A stretch of DNA of 64,000 nt from Paracoccus contaminans (GCF_002105555.1 NZ_CP020612.1:248001-312000); one strand, 5' to 3'; positions 1 through 8,883 are shown, numbered from the stretch's first letter. Numbers and translations: made by a program. The notes: generated from the sequence alone by a model not told the origin.

Positions 1-45
1 GCAGCCGCGCTAGTCTGTTCCCCAGGCTGATTAAAGGCAGGACCC

Positions 46-465
46 ATGACCCGCAACCTGACGCTCGCCCTGCTTGGCTGCCTGGCCATGGCCGCCTGCG
101 GCACCCCCCAGGAACAGTGCATCGCGCGCAACACGCATGAATACCGCGTCGTGCAGGGCCTGCTGGCCGAGGTCGAGGGGAACCTGGCCCGCGGCTATGC
201 CTGGCACGAGCGCGAGATCACCCGCACCGAATGGCGCGATTGTCCCGTGCCGGTCCGCATGCGCGACGGGCGGACACGATGGGCGGGGCGCCCCTGCCTG
301 CGCGACGTGACCGACACGGAACGTTACCGCGTGGCGATCGACCCGGCGACAGAGGGGCGCAAGGCCGATAACCTGCGCGCCCGGCTGAAGGCGTTGGGCG
401 GGCCTGCGGATGCGGCGGTGCGCGCCTGCCGCGCCGCCTATCCTGAAACCGGGGCGCGGCGCTGA
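46..465 (+). CDS. small putative lipoprotein of unknown function
   Basis: A 139-residue protein starts with a short basic n-region and a hydrophobic stretch ending in a lipobox (M-A-A-C, Cys18 followed by Gly), so it is probably exported and lipid-anchored. The mature part is charged and Arg-rich with several further cysteines. I do not recognise a family. An AGGA-type ribosome binding site sits about 5 nt before the ATG at 46. Its TGA (463-465) directly abuts the stop codon of the convergent methyltransferase gene. The lipoprotein assignment is from the signal alone; function is unknown. Confidence 0.75.
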   Translation: MTRNLTLALLGCLAMAACGTPQEQCIARNTHEYRVVQGLLAEVEGNLARGYAWHEREITRTEWRDCPVPVRMRDGRTRWAGRPCLRDVTDTERYRVAIDPATEGRKADNLRARLKALGGPADAAVRACRAAYPETGARR

Positions 466-1506
466 TCAGCGGGCCGGCTTCACGGCAGGGCGGCCGGGCA
501 AGCCCCGCCGGGGCCTGCCCGCCCCCGCCTTGCCAGCCCCCGCCTTGCCTGCCCCGCTCGCGGTCAGCACCTTGAAACGGCTGTCGCCCGCGATCTCGGC
601 CACCTCGGCGAAGGTTTCGGTCAGCACGGATTCATAAGGCAGGTGGCGATTGGCGACCATCCACAGCCGCCCTGCCCCGGTCAGCAGCCGCGCCGCGGCG
701 TGGATGAACCCCGCGCCAATCTGGGGACGCGCCTCGCGCCCGGTATGGAAGGGCGGGTTCATGACCACGCCGTTCACCGGCTCGGGCAGGCGAAAGGCGG
801 TGGCATCGGCCCAGTGAAAGCGCGCGCGCGGATCGGTGACATTGCGGCGCGCGCAATCGAGCGCGGCATGGTCGGCCTCGACCAGATGCAGCATTTCGAC
901 ACCCGGACGGGTGAGCACCTGTGCGGCAAGCCAGCCCCAGCCGGCACCCAGATCGACAACGCGGGTCGGCATCCTGTCGGGCAGGCTCGCGGCCAGCATG
1001 ACCGAGGCGGGATCGGGCCCGTCGGCCGAGAACACGCCCGGCATCGTCACGAAACCCTCCGCCTCAGCCTCCCGCCCGGCCCAGTCGGGCGGCAGCCAGT
1101 CGCCTTCAGGGACAGCAAGGCGAAAGATCTTGCCATGGGCGCGGGATTGAACATTCTCGACCGGGACGAAGGCGCGCATCTCGCGCAGGACGGCGTCGAT
1201 CCCGTCGGTCTTCTGCCCGTCGATCCACAAGGGCGCGCCGGGGGGCAGCACAGCCGCAGCCGCCGCGATGCGCGCCCGCGTCTCGGCCCGCGCACGCGCG
1301 GCGATGACCACGGCCCCCTCGGCCCCTCCCGAAACGCCCGGAGCGACCTGGAACCCCAGCGCGGCAACGGCATCGTGATCGGGCCGGAAGCGTTGGGCCA
1401 CGACGGTTCGGGCGGGATCGAAGGGCGCCACATCGGCCGCCCCCGCCCCCACCATCAGCAACCGCCCCTCGGGCGGGTCGATCGACTCAAGCCGCGCAGA
1501 CGCCAC
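466..1506 (-). CDS. rsmC: class I SAM-dependent methyltransferase, RsmC-like (16S rRNA guanine-N2)
   Basis: The protein has an N-terminal degenerate half and a C-terminal Rossmann methyltransferase half, the two-domain layout of RsmC/RsmD-type rRNA guanine-N2 methyltransferases. Motif I reads VVDLGAGWGW and the catalytic motif IV reads VVMNPPFHTG, the NPPF form that acts on exocyclic amino groups of G. I chose the GTG at 1504-1506, which lies just past the clpS stop (1508-1510), rather than an ATG 51 nt upstream inside clpS; this gives 346 residues, near the usual size. The C-terminus carries an unusual Lys-Ala-Gly repeat encoded by a 15-bp tandem repeat. The exact rRNA target (G1207 or another) is inferred from the family only. 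Confidence 0.8.
   Translation of the reverse strand: MASARLESIDPPEGRLLMVGAGAADVAPFDPARTVVAQRFRPDHDAVAALGFQVAPGVSGGAEGAVVIAARARAETRARIAAAAAVLPPGAPLWIDGQKTDGIDAVLREMRAFVPVENVQSRAHGKIFRLAVPEGDWLPPDWAGREAEAEGFVTMPGVFSADGPDPASVMLAASLPDRMPTRVVDLGAGWGWLAAQVLTRPGVEMLHLVEADHAALDCARRNVTDPRARFHWADATAFRLPEPVNGVVMNPPFHTGREARPQIGAGFIHAAARLLTGAGRLWMVANRHLPYESVLTETFAEVAEIAGDSRFKVLTASGAGKAGAGKAGAGRPRRGLPGRPAVKPAR
521..550. repeat. 15-bp tandem repeat inside the methyltransferase C-terminus
   Basis: Two copies of GCCCCCGCCTTGCCW lie at 521-535 and 536-550, followed by a partial third copy. Because 15 is a multiple of 3 the repeat keeps the reading frame and encodes repeated Ala-Gly-Ala-Gly-Lys near the C-terminus of the RsmC-like protein. 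It looks like a slippage-prone, length-variable basic tail. Confidence 0.7.
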
Positions 1507-1507
1507 G

Positions 1508-1858
1508 CTATTCCTTTTCCATCGTGCATTGCAGCGGATGCTGCTGGCGGCGCGCAAGCTCCATCACCTGGGCGACCTTGGTTTCGGCGATCTCGTGCGA
1601 AAAGACGCCGACAACCGCCACACCCTTGCGGTGGACGGTCAGCATGATCTCGATCGCCTGGGCATGGGTCATGCCGAAGATGCGTTCCAGCACCTGGACC
1701 ACGAATTCCATCGGCGTGAAATCATCGTTCAGCAGCAGCACCTTGTAGAGCGGCGGGCGCTGTGTCCTGGGACGGGTCTTGACCGCAAGATCCGCATCCT
1801 CGTCGTTGCGCGAGGGCGGATCGCCAAGCTGAAAGGGATGGGCGAAGGGCGGGCGCAA
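1508..1858 (-). CDS. clpS: ATP-dependent Clp protease adaptor ClpS
   Basis: ClpS binds N-end-rule substrates and delivers them to ClpA-ClpP. The core is unmistakable: [14 protein letters not shown] (residues 41-54) holds the Asn-Asp-Asp that grips the substrate N-terminal residue, then [13 protein letters not shown] and VHRKG with the pocket His76, and [11 protein letters not shown]. The start appears to be TTG at 1858 (AGGA about 9 nt upstream), giving 116 residues; an in-frame ATG at 1948 would add 30 residues that do not look like ClpS. The rsmC-like gene starts 2 nt after the stop, so the two are probably co-transcribed. Confidence 0.93.
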   Translation of the reverse strand: MRPPFAHPFQLGDPPSRNDEDADLAVKTRPRTQRPPLYKVLLLNDDFTPMEFVVQVLERIFGMTHAQAIEIMLTVHRKGVAVVGVFSHEIAETKVAQVMELARRQQHPLQCTMEKE

Positions 1859-2055
1859 TGAGACGGTTCCTGTAAGGCGGCCTTGCCCGCAATATAGGGG
1901 CTGGCACAACGGATGTAAGCGGGGCGAAATACCGCGGCAAGGGACCAATATCGGCCGCAGCCGGGTTCCCGCGCGGCAAATAGGGTGCTATTGTCGATCC
2001 ATTAACGAAGGACGTGCAACAAGAACGCGTCCGCGAGGCAGAAGAGACCGGGGCA

Positions 2056-3774
2056 GTGAAAGCACTTTACAGAACCCTCATCGGGGGGTGGATCCTGATG
2101 ATCGGCGCGTTGCTGCCGATGATCGCATCCGCGGCGCCCTTCGCCGCCTTCGTGATGGATGGGCGGACGGGCAAGGAAATCTACGCCCAGAACGCCGATG
2201 CGCGGCTGCATCCGGCCTCGCTGACCAAGATGATGACCCTCTACATGGCCTTCACGGCCATCGAACGGGGTCAGGTCCGGCTGGATTCGCGCTTTACGGT
2301 ATCGCCGCATGCAGCCTCGATGCCGCCCTCGCGGCTGGGGCTGAGGCCGGGACAGCAGATCGAGCTGCGCTATCTGATCCGCGCCGCCGCCGTCAAATCG
2401 GCCAATGATGCCGCCACGGTGATCGGCGAGGGGCTTGGCGGGTCCGAGGCGCAGTTTGCCGCGCAGATGACGGCAATGGGCCGGGCATTGGGGATGCGGA
2501 ATACCAATTTCCGCAATGCCAACGGCCTGACCGCCGAGGGCCATTATTCCAGCGCCCGCGACCTGACCATCCTCGGGCGGCGGCTGTTCTATGACTTTCC
2601 GCAGTATTATTCGATCTTTTCACGGCGCAGCGCGGATGCGGGCGTCGCGATGGTATCGAGCACGAACAAGCGGTTCCTGGACAGCTATCCTGGCGCGGAC
2701 GGCATCAAGACCGGCTATACCGTGGCGGCAGGGTTCAACCTGACCGCCTCGGCGCAGCGCGGGTCAAAGCGCATCATCGCCACGGTTCTGGGCGGGCAAT
2801 CGACCGCACAGCGCAACGCCATGATGGCGCAGCTTCTGGATGCGGGCTTTGGCCGCGCGCCCGACCAGGTGCGCGAGATCCGCCCCGACGCCCCGGCCTA
2901 TATGGTCGAGCGCAAGCGGATGGTGAAGGTGGCAAGCGTTCAGCCGCAGCCGGTCGTGACTGCCGCGCGCCCGGTCCGCGACACCCCGGCAATCGTGGTT
3001 GCGGCTGCGGCCCCCGCTGCCCCTGCTCGGATCGTCGCCATACCCCGGCAGGCTGCGCCCGCAGAGCCTGCGCCCGAGGCCGATGCCGCGGATGTCGCGC
3101 CCGCGCCGCAGCAGGCGGCGGCGCCCCGGATCGCCGGCGAACGCCCGTCGCGCCGGCCGGCGAACCGGGATGACAAGCCGGCCCAAAAGGCGGACCCGGC
3201 CGATCCCGACATGGCCGCGGATTCCTCCTCGGATGCAGAAGACAGCCGCCCCGCGCGCGCGCCGCGCAGCCTGGCTGCGGCAAAGGCCGATACCGGCAAG
3301 GCCGGTGCGGCCACATCCCCGGCGGCGAAAGGGGACGGGGCAAGAGCCGAGGCCCCGCGCACGCCCGGATCGACCTTCGCAGGCAGCGACAGGCCGGCCG
3401 GCGCCGCCACGCGGCAGCTTGCCGGTTCGGCCAAGCCGGTGCGCAAGTCCGACACGGTGATCCTGGCCGCGATGGAGGAGGAAGGCGACCGTTCGGAACC
3501 AGAGGCGACGGAAATCGTCGCGCGCCCCTCGATCAAGGGACGCGGCCGCTATGCCATCAACATCGGCCGCTTCAAGACCAAGGCCGAGGCCGAGCAACTG
3601 CTGGTGCGGACCGCGCTTCAGGAAAGTGCGGTCCTGGACAGCGCCAGCCGCCGCGTCGGCGATACCTCCCGCGGGTGGGAGGCGAACTTCACCGGCCTGA
3701 CGCGCGACGGGGCCCGCCTGGCTTGCGAAAAGCTGGCGGCCCGCGCGCAGAAATGCCGGGTCATCGGCGACTAG
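2056..3774 (+). CDS. D-alanyl-D-alanine carboxypeptidase (S11 family) with C-terminal SPOR domain
   Basis: A periplasmic enzyme that trims the terminal D-Ala of peptidoglycan pentapeptides. A signal peptide covers residues 1-27 (ends ASA-AP). The three penicillin-binding motifs are present: SLTK at 55-58 (Ser55 nucleophile), SAN at 115-117 and KTG at 218-220. A long Ala/Pro-rich low-complexity linker (about 290-480) follows, then a SPOR-like domain (about 495-570, pattern YAINIGRFKTKAEAEQLL) that should bind denuded glycan at the septum. I chose GTG 2056 because it gives a normal signal peptide; a GTG at 2014 lies too close to its purine-rich tract. The protein is 572 aa. It matches the DacF-like S11 + SPOR architecture common in Rhodobacterales. 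Confidence 0.92.
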   Translation: MKALYRTLIGGWILMIGALLPMIASAAPFAAFVMDGRTGKEIYAQNADARLHPASLTKMMTLYMAFTAIERGQVRLDSRFTVSPHAASMPPSRLGLRPGQQIELRYLIRAAAVKSANDAATVIGEGLGGSEAQFAAQMTAMGRALGMRNTNFRNANGLTAEGHYSSARDLTILGRRLFYDFPQYYSIFSRRSADAGVAMVSSTNKRFLDSYPGADGIKTGYTVAAGFNLTASAQRGSKRIIATVLGGQSTAQRNAMMAQLLDAGFGRAPDQVREIRPDAPAYMVERKRMVKVASVQPQPVVTAARPVRDTPAIVVAAAAPAAPARIVAIPRQAAPAEPAPEADAADVAPAPQQAAAPRIAGERPSRRPANRDDKPAQKADPADPDMAADSSSDAEDSRPARAPRSLAAAKADTGKAGAATSPAAKGDGARAEAPRTPGSTFAGSDRPAGAATRQLAGSAKPVRKSDTVILAAMEEEGDRSEPEATEIVARPSIKGRGRYAINIGRFKTKAEAEQLLVRTALQESAVLDSASRRVGDTSRGWEANFTGLTRDGARLACEKLAARAQKCRVIGD

Positions 3775-3797
3775 CGCCCATTGCCTGCCTGACAGAG

Positions 3798-3830
3798 GAT
3801 GCCCGGCAACTGGTCGGGCATCTTTCATTT
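3798..3830 (+). terminator. rho-independent terminator after the carboxypeptidase gene
   Basis: Perfect 8-bp inverted repeat GATGCCCG (3798-3805) and CGGGCATC (3815-3822), 9-nt loop, followed by TTTCATTT. It begins 24 nt after the stop codon of the D,D-carboxypeptidase gene on the same strand. Confidence 0.85.
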
Positions 3831-4189
3831 GCGGCGAGCGGCCCTGCCCCTCAGAACGATCCCGCTGCGGGCAATGCAGCCCGTCCATGACGCCCGCTGC
3901 CGCCCCAGCAGGTTAAGTTCCGACCTGCATCAATGGTACGGTGCCCCCGCGCTGTTGCACAGCTGCTGAAGGCAGTAGCCTGGTTGCCGCCCGGAGCCCG
4001 CCGCATCGGACCCATTTGACACGCCGCAGGGCCCGGTTTGCCCCAAACCTGCCCTGCAACGCGGCTGCGCCCGTAAAACGCGATCGCCATGGGGCGCGGG
4101 CCAAAAGGCGCGCCGCCTTCCCCGTCATCCAAGCCCCTTTTGCCCCGCTGTCCCTGCGGGAACAGGCGCCGGCCAAGGGCGGCTGCTGG
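3831..4189. other. intergenic region without a supported gene
   Basis: About 360 bp between the carboxypeptidase terminator and the 3' end of the cco locus. Open frames exist on both strands but have no recognisable motif, no good ribosome binding site and biased composition, so I do not call them. An imperfect inverted repeat near 4149-4166 (CTGTCCC...GGGAACAG) could help terminate the ccoGHIS transcript. Confidence 0.5.
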
Positions 4190-4347
4190 TCACTGCTTCG
4201 GCCGGTCGTCCCATTCCTTGCTCAGAATGCGCTCGGCGTCACCCTTGGGATCCTCGTATTGCCGGTGGCGCAGCGACCACAGGAACCCCCCAGCCCCAAT
4301 GCCCCCAGGGCCAGCGATGCGGGGATCAGAAAGATCAGGACGTTCAT
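4190..4347 (-). pseudogene. ccoS: ccoS, cbb3 oxidase maturation protein, apparent frameshift
   Basis: CcoS is a small single-span membrane protein needed for cofactor loading of cbb3 oxidase. The ATG at 4347 overlaps the ccoI stop (ATGA) and encodes a good membrane segment (MNVLIFLIPASLALGAL...), but the typical CcoS continuation (GGFLWSLRHRQYEDPKGDAE) lies in another frame. The break maps to the run of six C on the plus strand at 4286-4291 (six G in the gene): seven would restore a 52-residue CcoS ending at 4190. As written, translation would stop at 4222-4224 after 41 residues. A homopolymer sequencing error is quite possible; a real frameshift would be expected to impair CcoS. Confidence 0.8.
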
Positions 4348-6608
4348 GCCTCTGCGCCCTTCCCCCTGCCCGGCAGATCGGCGCCAAGTCCGCCCCTGCC
4401 GTCATCCACCCCCGGCACCCTCAGGCGCAGGGCGTTCAGCGTCACGCTGACCGAGCTTGCCGACATGGCCAGCGCAGCCATCAGCGGCGTTGCCAGCCCG
4501 GCAATGGCGAAGGGCACGGCGACAAGGTTGTAGAGGATCGCCAGAACGAAGTTCTCGCGGATGCGGCGGGCGGACAGGCGGGCAATCATCACCGCCTCGG
4601 CCACGGGGCCAAGCGAGCTGCCCATCAGCACCATGTCCGAGGCCACGCGCGCCGCATCCAGCGCGCTGGCAGGCGAGATCGAGGCATGCGCCGCGGCCAG
4701 CGCGGCCGTATCGTTCAGCCCGTCCCCCACCATCAGCACACGGTGCCCTGCCGCGGACAGCGCCGCAACCGCATCGGCCTTGTCCTGCGGGGTGACGCCC
4801 GCGCGCCAGTCGGCGATCCCCAGCGCCCCGGCGACCTCGGCAGCGGCGCCCTGCCCGTCGCCCGACAGCATCATCACCCGCAGCCCGGCCGCACGCAGCG
4901 CCGTAATCGCCCCGGCCGCGCCGGGCCGCAGGCTGTCGGCAAAGCCGATGCGCCACACCGTCTCGCCGATCCGCAGCCAGCTTGCCGCGCCGCCCTCGTC
5001 ATCCGCCGCGCCTGCCCAGTCGGCCCGGCCCAGCCGCACGGGAATGCCGCGCCAGAGCGCCTCGACCCCATAGCCCGGCACCTCGCGCTGCTCGCTCAGC
5101 GCGGCGGGGGCGGCCGACAGCGCCGCGGCCAGCGCCCGCGACAACGGATGGGCCGACCCGGCGGCCAGCGCCGCGGCGACGCCCTGCGCCTCGGGCGGCA
5201 GCCCGGCCGCCTGCACCTGCGGCGCACCAGTCGTCAATGTGCCGGTCTTGTCAAAGACGACCGTATCCACCTCGGCCAGCCGCTCCAGCGCGGTGCCGTC
5301 CTTGATGAGCAGCCCGCGCCGGAACAGCCGCCCCGAGGCGGCCGTGACGACCGCCGGGACGGCAAGGCCCAGCGCGCAGGGACAGGTGATGATCAGCACC
5401 GCCGCCGCCACGTTCAGCGCCAGCCGCGCATCGCGCGTGGCCCACAGCCAGCCCAGAAAGCTGCCCAGCGCCAGCAGGTGGACCACCGGCGCATAGGCGC
5501 GGCTCGCCCGGTCGGCGACCGAGGTATAGCGCCCTCGCGCCGTTTCGGCGGCTGCGACCAGCGCAGTCAGACGCGACAGGCTGCTGTCGCGACCCGCGGC
5601 CGTGACGCGCAGCGTCAGCGGCCCGGTCAGGTTGACCTCGCCCGCGGAAAGCGCGTCGCCGATCCGCGCAGCGGCAGGCGCCGATTCCCCCGTCAGCAGC
5701 GAACGGTCGATTTCCGATGCGCCTGCCGTGACGATGCCGTCGGCCGGCACCCGGCCGCCCGGCCGGACCAGCACCAGATCGCCGGGCGACAGGTCGGCGA
5801 CCCGCACCTCCTGCCGGGCCTCGCCGACCAGGCGGATCGCCCGCGGCACCTCGAGCGCGGTCAGCTCCTGCGCGGCCGAGCGTGCGACTGCCCGGGTGCG
5901 ATAGTCCAGATACCGGCCGACCAGCAGGAAAAAGCACAGCATCACCGCCGCGTCGAAATAGGCGTGAGGGCCCGAATGCAGCGTCTCGAACACCGAAATG
6001 GCGCTGGCAAGCACCAGCGCCAGCGAGATCGGCACGTCCATGCCCAGCCGGCCGGCCCTGAGCGCCGTCCAGGCGCGCACAAAGAAGGGCTGCCCGGCAA
6101 AGGCGACGGTGGGCAGGGCGATCGCCCCCGAGATCCAGTGGAACATGTCGCGCGTGGCCGCATCCGCGCCCGACCAGACCGCGACAGACAGGATCATGAT
6201 GTTCATCATGGCAAAGCCCGCCACCCCGATCCGCATCAGGATGTCGCGCCCCTGCCGGTCCGACGCCGTCGCCGTCAGCGCGGCGGGGTCAAGCTCATGC
6301 GCCTCATAGCCGATGGCGGCAAGGCGAGGGATCAGGTCGGCCGCCGCAAGCCCCTTGTCCGCATCCACCACGACCCGCCGTAGCGACAGGTTGACGCGCG
6401 CCGCGTGAACGCCGGGCACGGCGGCAAGCGTGCGTTCGATATCGCTGATGCAGGTGGCGCAATGGGCGGCAGGCACCGACAGCATGATATCGCCGCGCAC
6501 CGGCGCGGCCCCCGCCACTGCGGCCGCCAGGGGCGCCGCATCGCAGGCCGCGCAGGCGCTGAAGCGCGGCTGCAGGGCTGCACCCGGCATCGTCGCCGCA
6601 TCGCTCAT
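4344..6608 (-). CDS. ccoI: copper-transporting P-type ATPase CcoI (FixI)
   Basis: Supplies copper for assembly of the CcoN active site. It has an N-terminal heavy-metal domain with Cys50-x-x-Cys53 (AAHCATCISD), eight predicted membrane segments, the TGES phosphatase loop (307-310), the membrane copper site CPC (409-411) and the phosphorylation site DKTGT with Asp453; GDGLND follows near the C-terminus. The start at 6608 overlaps the ccoH stop by ATGA and gives 754 residues. The position between ccoH and ccoS is the standard ccoGHIS order. A further CAAC pair near residues 19-22 may be a second metal ligand set. Confidence 0.96.
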   Translation of the reverse strand: MSDAATMPGAALQPRFSACAACDAAPLAAAVAGAAPVRGDIMLSVPAAHCATCISDIERTLAAVPGVHAARVNLSLRRVVVDADKGLAAADLIPRLAAIGYEAHELDPAALTATASDRQGRDILMRIGVAGFAMMNIMILSVAVWSGADAATRDMFHWISGAIALPTVAFAGQPFFVRAWTALRAGRLGMDVPISLALVLASAISVFETLHSGPHAYFDAAVMLCFFLLVGRYLDYRTRAVARSAAQELTALEVPRAIRLVGEARQEVRVADLSPGDLVLVRPGGRVPADGIVTAGASEIDRSLLTGESAPAAARIGDALSAGEVNLTGPLTLRVTAAGRDSSLSRLTALVAAAETARGRYTSVADRASRAYAPVVHLLALGSFLGWLWATRDARLALNVAAAVLIITCPCALGLAVPAVVTAASGRLFRRGLLIKDGTALERLAEVDTVVFDKTGTLTTGAPQVQAAGLPPEAQGVAAALAAGSAHPLSRALAAALSAAPAALSEQREVPGYGVEALWRGIPVRLGRADWAGAADDEGGAASWLRIGETVWRIGFADSLRPGAAGAITALRAAGLRVMMLSGDGQGAAAEVAGALGIADWRAGVTPQDKADAVAALSAAGHRVLMVGDGLNDTAALAAAHASISPASALDAARVASDMVLMGSSLGPVAEAVMIARLSARRIRENFVLAILYNLVAVPFAIAGLATPLMAALAMSASSVSVTLNALRLRVPGVDDGRGGLGADLPGRGKGAEA

Positions 6609-7156
6609 CCGCTCACCTCGCTGCCGGCATAATGGTCGATGCGCTGGCGGAATACGGTGCCGTCGGCCGCCTCGACCGTCAGGTGGATGTTCCACATCCC
6701 AAGCCCCAGCCTGAGGGGGGCGCGAAACAGGCCGCCTTCGTAGGTGAAGGCTGGCGTCTGATCCTCGCGCACATGGGTCGGCCGGCCGATGGTGGCGCTC
6801 AGGTGCCGGATACGCGCCGGATTGCCGGCGCTGTCGCGGACCGACAGGGTCAGTTCCCGCCCGTCATAAGCGGGCGTGACCGTCCAGCCCAGCCTTTCCT
6901 GTGCCGCCCGGTCGTGGTCGAAGGATTGCGAGGCGACATAGGCATTGGCCGTCTCAAGACCGGGAAAGGTGCCGGCGGCGCGTGTCGCCAGCCAGATGTT
7001 CACCCCGATGATGACGCCGAACATGGCCAGCGCAAAGGCCAGCATGTGCCGCCCCGTGAACCGCCCTGCCAGCGAGAACAGCAGGAAGGGCAGCGTGAAC
7101 ACCGCCGCCACCCCCAGGACCAGCGCATAAGGCCCGAACAGTGCCATTGCCGGCAT
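6605..7156 (-). CDS. ccoH: cbb3 oxidase assembly protein CcoH (FixH)
   Basis: A membrane assembly factor that associates with the cbb3 complex. The family signature is clear: GRHMLAFALAMFGVIIGVN membrane segment followed by TFPGLET-NAYVASQ-FD and an Ig-like periplasmic domain. The start ATG at 7156 shares one base with the ccoG stop (TGATG), implying translational coupling. This version has about 25 additional hydrophobic residues before the usual N-terminus (a segment containing LVLGVAAVFTLPFLLF), so it may have two membrane spans rather than one; a shorter start exists at 7147. Confidence 0.9.
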   Translation of the reverse strand: MPAMALFGPYALVLGVAAVFTLPFLLFSLAGRFTGRHMLAFALAMFGVIIGVNIWLATRAAGTFPGLETANAYVASQSFDHDRAAQERLGWTVTPAYDGRELTLSVRDSAGNPARIRHLSATIGRPTHVREDQTPAFTYEGGLFRAPLRLGLGMWNIHLTVEAADGTVFRQRIDHYAGSEVSG

Positions 7157-8616
7157 CACCGTTCGGCCCCATGGAATACGGTGCCGACAGTGGCGCGGCG
7201 GCCCGATCCGGTATCCTCGATCCACATGGTCACCTCGGTCTGGGGCGTTTTGGACAGCGCCGATCCAGGCGCGGCGGTCAGGTAGACACGCTGCTGGAAC
7301 GTGGCATCCTGCGTCACTGCCACGCTGCCGGCGCCGCCTTCCAGGGCGATGTCCAGCCCCGGTATCGGTGCGCCCTGTCCATCGCCTGCCCCAACGGTGA
7401 AGGTTTTGGCCTCCCCCTGCTTGTTGCGTAGCCGCAGTTCATAGCTGTTGCGGATCGAGCCGTCCGACAGGGTGACGAACAGCGGGCTGCGGATGGGCGA
7501 GACGTTCAGGTCATAGGGGCTGCGCAGGAACAGCGCGACGATCAGCCCGACCCCGATCGCCCCCCACAAGGTGAAATACATCAAGGTGCGCGGCCGCAGG
7601 ACATGGCGCAGCAGCGACTGGCGTTCGTTGCCGACCTTTTCGGCAGCCTCGTCCTTGAGCGCCATGTAGTCGATCAGCCCGCGCGGCTTGCCGATCCTGG
7701 CCATCACGTCATCGCAGGCGTCGATGCACAGCGCGCAGGTGATGCATTCCAGCTGCTGGCCGTCGCGGATGTCGATGCCCATCGGGCAGGCATTCACGCA
7801 GGCAAAGCAGTCGATGCAGTCGCCCTTGGGGCCGGGGGGCGTATCGGACTTGGTGCGCTCGCCCTTGTGGATCTTGCCGCGCTCCTCGCCGCGCCATTCG
7901 CGGTAGGCGACGGTCAGCGTGTCCTCGTCCATCATCGCGCCCTGGATGCGCGGCCAGGGACAGGCATAGATGCAGATCTGCTCGCGCGCGAAGCCGCCGA
8001 AAAAGAAGGTCGTCGCCGTCATGATCGCGATGGTCGTATAGGCGACCGGATGCGCGTTCAGCGTGACAAGATCGCGCAGCAGGGTCGGCGCATCGGCGAA
8101 ATAGAACACCCATGCCCCCCCGGTCAGCAGCCCGATCAGCAGCCACAGCGCCCATTTGGTCAGGCGCAGCCGCAGCTTGCGCCCGTTCCAGGGCTGTTCG
8201 TAAAGGCGGATACGGGCATTGCGGTCGCCCTCGACCCAGCGTTCGACCTGGATGAACAGGTCCGTCCAGACCGTCTGGGGGCAGGCATAGCCGCACCAGA
8301 CGCGCCCCAGAGCCGAGGTGAACAGGAACAGTCCCAGTCCCGCCATGATCAGGAGGCCCGCGACGAAATAGAATTCGTGCGGCCAGATCTCGATCCAGAA
8401 GAAGAAGAAGCGCCGGTTGGCCAGATCGACCAGCACCGCCTGGTCGGGAAGGCCGGGTCCGCGGTTCCAGCGGATCCATGGGGTGATGTAGTAGATGCCC
8501 AGCGTCAGGACCATCAGCACCCATTTGAGCTTGCGGAACCAGCCATGGACGCGGCGCGGAAAGATCGGCTCGCGGGCGGCATACAGCCGGGGCGGTTCGT
8601 GTTCGGCTATCGACAT
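7156..8616 (-). CDS. ccoG: cytochrome c oxidase accessory protein CcoG (FixG/RdxA)
   Basis: A membrane iron-sulfur/copper protein thought to reduce copper for cbb3 assembly. It has several membrane segments, two ferredoxin-type clusters (Cys267/270/273/277 and Cys291/294/297/301), additional CGYACPQTVW and CIYACPWPRIQ motifs typical of the family, and a C-terminal Ig-like periplasmic domain. The ATG at 8616 has GGAG 7 nt upstream and gives 486 residues, normal for the family. It is the first gene of ccoGHIS and is separated from ccoP by 267 bp containing a strong hairpin, so it may have its own promoter. Confidence 0.96.
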   Translation of the reverse strand: MSIAEHEPPRLYAAREPIFPRRVHGWFRKLKWVLMVLTLGIYYITPWIRWNRGPGLPDQAVLVDLANRRFFFFWIEIWPHEFYFVAGLLIMAGLGLFLFTSALGRVWCGYACPQTVWTDLFIQVERWVEGDRNARIRLYEQPWNGRKLRLRLTKWALWLLIGLLTGGAWVFYFADAPTLLRDLVTLNAHPVAYTTIAIMTATTFFFGGFAREQICIYACPWPRIQGAMMDEDTLTVAYREWRGEERGKIHKGERTKSDTPPGPKGDCIDCFACVNACPMGIDIRDGQQLECITCALCIDACDDVMARIGKPRGLIDYMALKDEAAEKVGNERQSLLRHVLRPRTLMYFTLWGAIGVGLIVALFLRSPYDLNVSPIRSPLFVTLSDGSIRNSYELRLRNKQGEAKTFTVGAGDGQGAPIPGLDIALEGGAGSVAVTQDATFQQRVYLTAAPGSALSKTPQTEVTMWIEDTGSGRRATVGTVFHGAER

Positions 8617-8883
8617 GGGTGGCTCCTGTCCGGCGCTTGCCGGAATGGATGGGCGCGAAGCGACGCAGCCCCGGCGCACCGGGCTGCGGCATGCCGATCA
8701 TATAGGGAAGGCTGCGAGCATGCCCACCGTGGTGGGATGTCGCAGCCTGTGCGGGGCACGGGCAGGCGGATGGTCAGCGCGGCGGCACGCGGCGCAGGCC
8801 GGCCGGCCGGCCGATCCCCCGCCGGGAAGGCCGGGCGCCGATCCTGCGGCCCAGCCGCAAGGCCATGGCGCCCGGCACCGCTG
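8617..8883. other. ccoP-ccoG intergenic region
   Basis: About 267 bp without a gene. It holds a long inverted repeat (8710-8747) and, on the minus strand just past it, TATGAT (plus-strand 8697-8702), a 5/6 match to a -10 element that could start ccoGHIS transcription; I see no convincing -35 and no FNR box here. A GGCCGGCCGGCCGG run near 8799 adds more GC-rich dyad structure. Confidence 0.4.
8710..8747 (-). terminator. long hairpin downstream of ccoP
   Basis: Outer arms GGCTGCGA (8710-8717) and TCGCAGCC (8740-8747) are perfectly complementary and enclose a second perfect stem CCCACC/GGTGGG (8723-8728 and 8731-8736). On the minus strand it is followed by TTCCCTATAT. It may terminate or protect the ccoNOQP transcript; the weak T tract leaves this open. 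Confidence 0.5.

Noticed and set aside
4089..6383. 764-codon open frame opposite ccoI
   Set aside because: Entirely antisense to ccoI and Arg/Gln-rich without motifs.
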